Source: Cellulomonas_A sp047229345
Lineage (GTDB): Bacteria > Actinomycetota > Actinomycetes > Actinomycetales > Cellulomonadaceae
DNA length: 64,000 nt
Assembly (NCBI RefSeq): GCF_047229345.1
Contig: NZ_JBFTER010000010.1
Location: forward strand, 13,187-77,186
Reading direction: 5' to 3'
Shown piece by piece: positions 59,596 through 64,000 of this stretch; within the stretch, counting starts at the first letter, position 1, and each line of letters starts with the position of its first letter. Below the pieces are notes generated by a model. That model had not been told where the DNA came from and did not search any database. It worked only from the letters and a program-made list of their open reading frames with translations. Made by a program: the position numbers and the translations under genes.

Positions 59596-61451
59596 GCGTC
59601 GACCGCACGAGCGGGAGCGAGGACGCCGCAGGGGCGGGCGCCGCCGCACGGACCGGCACCTCCGCCGCCGGCACCGCCACGGCCACGGCCGAGGCGACCG
59701 AGGTGAAGGTCCCGCTGCGCGGGGAGAACCTGCGCGTCCTGTGGGGCTTCGTCCGTCCGCACGCGCGGGTCGTCGCCGTCGGGATCGTGCTCGGCCTCGG
59801 CGCGACCGCTGCGACCCTCGCCATGCCGCTCGCGACGAAGTGGGTGCTCGACACCCTGGGCACGGGCGCCTCGCTCGCGCGCCCCGTGGGGATCCTCGTC
59901 GGGCTCCTCCTCCTGGGCCTCGTGTGCGGGCTCGCGCAGTGGGTGCTGCTCGGGCGCCTCGCCGAGCAGGTCGTGCTCGACGCGCGCACCTCGCTCGTGC
60001 ACCGGTTCCTGCGCGGGCGGCTCGGGGACGTCACGGAGCGCCCGACCGGTGAGCTCGTCACGCGCATCACGTCCGACACGGTGCTGCTCCGCGAGGCGGC
60101 GTCGTCGAGCGCGGTGCAGCTCGTCAACGGTCTGGTCTCGCTGGTCGGGACGGTCGTGCTCATGGCGGTGCTCGACCTGCCGCTGCTGCTCAGCACGCTC
60201 GCGGCCATCGTGGTGGTCGCGGTGCTGCTCGGGCTGCTCCTGCCGAAGATCGGGGTCGCCCAGCGCGCCGCCCAGGCGTCGGTGGGCCAGCTCGGCTCGG
60301 TGCTCGAGACGAGCCTGCGCGCGCTGCGGACCGTGAAGGCCAGCCGCGCCGAGGAGCGTCAGGTCGACCGCATCGTGCACGAGGCCGAGGAGTCGGCGCG
60401 GCACAGCGTGCGCGCGGTCTGGATCACCGCGGTCGCGTGGTCGATCGCGGGCGGTGGCATCCAGCTCGCGATCATCGCGATCCTCGCGATCGGCGCGTGG
60501 CGCGTCGACGCAGGGGCCCTGGCGGTCTCGACGCTCGTGGCGTTCCTGCTCTACGCGTTCAACATCGTCGACCCCATCACGACGCTGACCCAGACGTTCA
60601 CGCAGCTGCAGTCGGGCGTGGCGGCGGCCGCGCGGATCCGCGAGACCGAGGGCATCGAGATCGAGGACGTGCACGCCGGCGGCACCCTGCCGGCGGGCGC
60701 GGCGTCCCCGGCCGTGCTCGAGCTCGACCAGGTGACGCTCACCTACCCGGGCGCGGACGCGCCCGCGGTGCACGAGCTGTCGCTCGCCGTGCCGCGCCGC
60801 GGGCACACCGCGATCGTCGGGCCGTCCGGCGCGGGCAAGACCTCGACGTTCTCGCTGCTGCTGCGCTTCGTGGACCCGACCGGCGGGTCGCTGCGGCTCG
60901 ACGGCGTGCCGTTCGCCGACCTCAGCATCGACGCCGTGCGCTCGCGCCTCGCGTACGTCGAGCAGGAGACCCCGCTGCTGTCCGGGACGCTCCGGGAGAA
61001 CGTGGTGATCCGCTACCCCGACGCGACCGACGACGAGGTGTGGCGCGCGCTCGACGCGGTCCGGCTCGGGGACCGCGTGCGGGCGCTCGCCGACGGGCTC
61101 GACACGGTCGTGTCCGCGACGAGCCTGTCCGGCGGGGAGCGCCAGCGGGTCGCCCTCGCCCGGGCCGTCGTGCGCGAGCCCGACGTGCTGCTGCTCGACG
61201 AGGCGACCGCGCAGCTCGACGGGCTCACCGAGGCGGCGATCCAGGACGTGATCGACCGCGTCGGCCGGGAGCACGCGGTGCTCACGATCGCGCACCGGCT
61301 GTCGACGGTGATCGACGCGCAGCAGATCGTGGTGCTGGAGGCCGGCCGCGTCCGGGCGACCGGGACGCACGCCGAGCTGCTCGCGACGGACGACCTCTAC
61401 CGCGAGCTGGTGGCGGCGCTGCGGATCAGCACGGAGCCCGATCCGGTCTGA
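59592..61451 (+). CDS. ABC exporter (fused membrane and ATP-binding domains)
   Basis: A 619-residue half-transporter that works as a homodimer. An Ala/Thr-rich N-terminus (1-40) precedes six membrane helices (about 50-335) and an ATPase with Walker A IVGPSGAGKTSTFSLLL, Q-loop YVEQETPLL, signature LSGGERQRVALARAVV and Walker B VLLLDEATAQLDG. Type IV, BmrA/MsbA-like. Its coupled TetR regulator suggests a drug or metabolite pump induced by its substrate. Substrate unknown. Confidence 0.93.
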   Translation: MSVDRTSGSEDAAGAGAAARTGTSAAGTATATAEATEVKVPLRGENLRVLWGFVRPHARVVAVGIVLGLGATAATLAMPLATKWVLDTLGTGASLARPVGILVGLLLLGLVCGLAQWVLLGRLAEQVVLDARTSLVHRFLRGRLGDVTERPTGELVTRITSDTVLLREAASSSAVQLVNGLVSLVGTVVLMAVLDLPLLLSTLAAIVVVAVLLGLLLPKIGVAQRAAQASVGQLGSVLETSLRALRTVKASRAEERQVDRIVHEAEESARHSVRAVWITAVAWSIAGGGIQLAIIAILAIGAWRVDAGALAVSTLVAFLLYAFNIVDPITTLTQTFTQLQSGVAAAARIRETEGIEIEDVHAGGTLPAGAASPAVLELDQVTLTYPGADAPAVHELSLAVPRRGHTAIVGPSGAGKTSTFSLLLRFVDPTGGSLRLDGVPFADLSIDAVRSRLAYVEQETPLLSGTLRENVVIRYPDATDDEVWRALDAVRLGDRVRALADGLDTVVSATSLSGGERQRVALARAVVREPDVLLLDEATAQLDGLTEAAIQDVIDRVGREHAVLTIAHRLSTVIDAQQIVVLEAGRVRATGTHAELLATDDLYRELVAALRISTEPDPV

Positions 61452-61518
61452 CGGCCGCTCGGGGACGCCGTGGTCCCGGCGCGCTGCTCGGGAGGCCGAG
61501 CACGCGGCCCGCGCTCGC

Positions 61519-62094
61519 TCAGCGCCGCAGCACCCGCACGACCGACCGCACGCCCGCGAGCGCGAGCGCCCCGCCGACGACCCACGGCACCGCGTTGAGC
61601 ACCGGGTCGAGCGCCTGGTGCCCGAGGTCGGCGCGGCTGCCCTCGCGACGCGAGGCGACCGGGTGGTGCGACGCCTCGCTCAGCACCCCCGTCTCCGTGA
61701 CCGGGTTGTCCGGGCGCAGCGTCACGAACGACGCGAGGGCGTTCTCGAGGGCGTCCACCCGGTCGGCCCCGAGCAGCAGCAGCCAGTGCGCCGCCCGTGC
61801 CTCGCTGTACCGGGCGTACGCGAACCGGCGGATCGACCCCGAGACGCCGTGCAGCGGCGCGGCCGTGCCGAACACGGGCGTGAGCGACGCGTGCTCGATC
61901 GACCGCTCGCGCGGCGTGAGCTCCTCCTGGCGCTCGGGGAACTCCCAGTGGGCGCCGCTCGCCCCGGGGTCGAAGCGCTCGCGCGGCACCGCGGGTCGGT
62001 CGCGGGGGTCGCGGTCGACCCCCCAGCCGGGGATGCGCGCGCGCAGCTCGTCGAACGTCTCCGGGAGCGGGGGCTTCTCGGGCGTGTAGGCCAT
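61519..62094 (-). CDS. Unknown protein with C-terminal membrane helix
   Basis: A 191-residue protein beginning MAYTPEKPPLPETFDELRARIPGWG. A Pro/Arg/Asp-rich soluble part (1-155) with SIRRFAYARYSEARAAHWLLLLGADRVDALENA is followed by a single helix, VPWVVGGALALAGVRSVV, and a short basic tail, a tail-anchored layout. No family recognised. It begins 12 nt after the zinc alcohol dehydrogenase stop on the same strand, so the two probably form an operon. Confidence 0.7.
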   Translation of the reverse strand: MAYTPEKPPLPETFDELRARIPGWGVDRDPRDRPAVPRERFDPGASGAHWEFPERQEELTPRERSIEHASLTPVFGTAAPLHGVSGSIRRFAYARYSEARAAHWLLLLGADRVDALENALASFVTLRPDNPVTETGVLSEASHHPVASRREGSRADLGHQALDPVLNAVPWVVGGALALAGVRSVVRVLRR

Positions 62095-62106
62095 GGGGAG
62101 GTCCTC

Positions 62107-63255
62107 TCAGCTCGCGCTCGGGACGATCAGGGGCTTGATGCAGCCGTCGAGCTTCGCGGAGAAGATGTGGTACCCCTCCGCGATGTGCTCGAGCGGGATG
62201 CGGTGCGTGACGATGTCGTTCGGCTTGAGGTAGCCGTTGCGGATGTGCTCGAACAGCCGCGGCCACTGGCGCTTGACCGGGCACTGGTTCATCCGCAGCG
62301 TCAGGCCCTTGTTGACGGCGTCACCGAACTTGACCGCGCTGAACACCGGGCCGTACGCGCCCATCACCGAGATCGTGCCGCCCTTGCGCACCGAGTCGAT
62401 GGCCCAGTTGAGCGCGATCGGCGACCCGCCCTGGAGCTTGAGCCGTGAGCCCGTGAGGTGCTGGAAGAAGCTCCCGTCCGCCTCGGCGCCGACGCAGTCG
62501 ATCACGACGTCCGCGCCGAGGTGGCCGGTGGTCCGCTTCATGTGCACGATCAGGTCGTCGTGCTCGGTGAAGTTGACCGTCTCGGCGTGGGCGAACGTCC
62601 GCGCCTTCTCGAGCCGGTAGTCGAGGTGGTCGACGACGATCACGCGGCCCGCCCCCATGAGCCACGCCGACTTCGCCGCGAACAGCCCGACGGGCCCCGC
62701 GCCGAGCACCATCACGACGTCGCCCTCGTCGATGTCGCCGAGCTGCGCGCCGAAGTAGCCGGTCGCGAGCGCGTCGGTCATGAGCAGCGCGTCCTCGTCG
62801 TCGATCCACTCGGGGATCTTCTGCGGACCGACGTCGGCGAACGGCACGCGGACGTACTCGGCCTGACCGCCGTGGTACCCGCCGGTCGTGTGCGAGTAGC
62901 CGTAGATCCCGCCGACGGCCGTCGCGTTCGGGTTCACGTTGTGGCAGTTCGAGTACAGGCCGCGCGCGCAGAAGAAGCACGAGCCGCAGTAGACGTTGAA
63001 CGGCACCATGACCCGGTCGCCGACCTGCAGGTTCTGCACCGAGGACCCGACCTGCTCGACGACCCCGATGAACTCGTGGCCGAAGGTCGTGCCGACGCGG
63101 GTGTCCGGCATCATCCCGTGGTACAGGTGCAGGTCGGAGCCGCAGATCGCCGCGAGCGTCACCCGCACGATCGCGTCGTTCGGGTGCTCGATCGCCGGGA
63201 CGTCACGCTCCTCGACCCGGATCCGGTACGGACCCCGGTAGACCATCGCACGCAT
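62107..63255 (-). CDS. Zinc-dependent alcohol dehydrogenase
   Basis: A 382-residue medium-chain dehydrogenase. The catalytic Zn ligands are Cys38 (AICGSDLHLYHG) and the His60/Glu61 pair in GHEFIG; the structural Zn site is Cys90, Cys93, Cys96 and Cys104 (VYCGSCFFCARGLYSNC). The Rossmann motif is VLGAGPVGLFAAKSAWL. It resembles the threonine/sorbitol-formaldehyde dehydrogenase-like group (FDH-like). ATG 63255 is chosen for spacing from GACGAGG; GTG codons upstream lie too close. First gene of an operon with the unknown tail-anchored protein. Confidence 0.9.
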   Translation of the reverse strand: MRAMVYRGPYRIRVEERDVPAIEHPNDAIVRVTLAAICGSDLHLYHGMMPDTRVGTTFGHEFIGVVEQVGSSVQNLQVGDRVMVPFNVYCGSCFFCARGLYSNCHNVNPNATAVGGIYGYSHTTGGYHGGQAEYVRVPFADVGPQKIPEWIDDEDALLMTDALATGYFGAQLGDIDEGDVVMVLGAGPVGLFAAKSAWLMGAGRVIVVDHLDYRLEKARTFAHAETVNFTEHDDLIVHMKRTTGHLGADVVIDCVGAEADGSFFQHLTGSRLKLQGGSPIALNWAIDSVRKGGTISVMGAYGPVFSAVKFGDAVNKGLTLRMNQCPVKRQWPRLFEHIRNGYLKPNDIVTHRIPLEHIAEGYHIFSAKLDGCIKPLIVPSAS

Positions 63256-63376
63256 CAGCACCACCTCGTCGTCAGGTTCGGGAGATCGCCTTTTTCACCC
63301 TCGCACGACGGGTCCCGGGACGCGCGTCCAGCACCCGGGTGTGCGCCGGAGGCCCGGAGGCGGGGAGGATGCGGGG

Positions 63377-64000
63377 GTGACGACGACCAGCGAGACCACC
63401 GAGAACGGCCGGCGCCTGCGGTGCGCGCTGTTCGTCGACTTCGACAACGTGTACATCGGGCTGCAGCGGCTCGACCCCGCGGCGGCCGAGGCCTTCGCCG
63501 CGCACCCCGGCGACTGGCTGCGCGCCCTGGAGCAGGGCAGCGACATCGACGGCGACTTCACGCGCCGGTTCCTCGTGCGCGCGTGCTACCTCAACCCGTC
63601 GGTGTTCTCCCAGTTCCGGCCCAACTTCACGCGCGCCGGCTTCAGCGTCGTGGACTGCCCGTCGCTGACCCAGCAGGGCAAGAGCAGCGCCGACATCAAC
63701 CTCGTGCTCGACGCGGTCGACGCCCTGAGCGCGCAGACCCGCTACGACGAGTTCGTCATCCTGTCCGCCGACGCCGACTTCACGCCGCTCGCGCTGCGCT
63801 GCCGGGCCGCCGACCGGCGGGTCACGATCGTCACCGCCGGCCCGGCCGCGAGCGCCTACCGCGCGGTCGCGGACACCGTCGTCACGGCCGACGAGCTCGT
63901 CGAGCTCGTGACCCCGCCCGCCGCGACCGAGCTCGTCGCCGTCGGGCTGTGGGCGGTCATCGTCGGGCTCGGGACGCTCATCCGGGGGCCGCTCGACGAC
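63377..64000 (+). CDS. NYN (PIN-like) domain protein, truncated by window end
   Basis: Only the first 208 codons are present and no stop is reached. The reading frame starts GTG at 63377, with GGGGAGG 7-8 nt upstream. The N-terminal FVDFDNVYIGLQRLDP carries the NYN Asp-Asn pair, and FVILSADADFTPLALRCR has the other acidic residues, giving the PIN-like metal-dependent ribonuclease site. KSSADINLVLDAVDAL is the middle acidic helix. Members (LabA/DUF88) are predicted RNA nucleases; the C-terminus, where extra domains may lie, is outside the window. Confidence 0.85.
   Translation, partial: MTTTSETTENGRRLRCALFVDFDNVYIGLQRLDPAAAEAFAAHPGDWLRALEQGSDIDGDFTRRFLVRACYLNPSVFSQFRPNFTRAGFSVVDCPSLTQQGKSSADINLVLDAVDALSAQTRYDEFVILSADADFTPLALRCRAADRRVTIVTAGPAASAYRAVADTVVTADELVELVTPPAATELVAVGLWAVIVGLGTLIRGPLDD

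Overview
The window is a very G+C-rich chromosomal segment (roughly three quarters G+C by eye) from an actinobacterium. Four secreted or exported polysaccharide-active enzymes with PT-rich linkers and carbohydrate-binding modules (GH81, PL3, CE3-CBM2, GH10), a TIGR03086/mycothiol-type protein, ECF-type sigma factors and GTG starts point to a Cellulomonas-like organism. That genus-level placement is inference. There are no transposases, phage genes, CRISPR arrays or rRNAs; it reads as ordinary chromosome with short regulons inserted between housekeeping blocks.

Layout. 1-4.7 kb: tRNA-Leu, a beta-1,3-glucanase with an upstream palindromic operator, thioredoxin, a Nudix-like protein. 4.8-12.6 kb: a conserved actinobacterial housekeeping block on the minus strand (clpS, DUF2017, murI, an Rv1339-like phosphodiesterase, rph, rdgB, then an ABC-F ATPase coupled to rdgB), with pncB divergent from clpS as in Mycobacterium. 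12.9-17.5 kb: DUF3039 plus SF2 helicase, a PadR/membrane-protein operon, a luciferase-like oxidoreductase. 17.5-26 kb: pectate lyase, MpaB-type oxygenase, PfkB kinase, pgi, a cold-shock protein and a CE3-CBM2 esterase. 26-34 kb: a guanidine-III riboswitch with its SMR exporter, a membrane GGDEF-EAL protein, a peptidase, an amidohydrolase, and a luxS-mtnN operon. 34-42 kb: an ECF42-type sigma factor with its YCII/DGPF partner, two MFS transporters, a GH10 xylanase. 42-47 kb: a histidine kinase/response regulator pair divergent from a LolA/RseB-like protein and an ABC transporter. 47-58.7 kb: small enzymes, an ArsR-SRPBCC fusion coupled to a cytosolic GH16-like protein, a SigE-family sigma factor with a membrane partner, an amino-acid permease and a GH88/105-like hydrolase. 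58.7-64 kb: a TetR-ABC exporter operon, a zinc alcohol dehydrogenase with an unknown partner, and the start of a NYN-domain gene.

Regulation visible in the DNA. Many starts have a TANNNT box only 5-8 nt upstream and no Shine-Dalgarno sequence, the signature of leaderless mRNAs. Several regulators have palindromes inside or beside their own promoters (PadR, ArsR, TetR). GH81 and PL3 share TGAGA-N4-TCTCA half-sites. Genes within operons are commonly coupled by ATGA or GTGA overlaps. G+C-rich short tandem repeats (15-23 bp units) sit at gene ends and in one case are translated as a pentapeptide tail on RdgB.

No single wholly new system stands out. The most notable items are the GH81/PL3 shared operator, the ArsR-SRPBCC/GH16-like pair, the 74-nt nested inverted repeat before the xylanase, and the repeat-derived RdgB tail.
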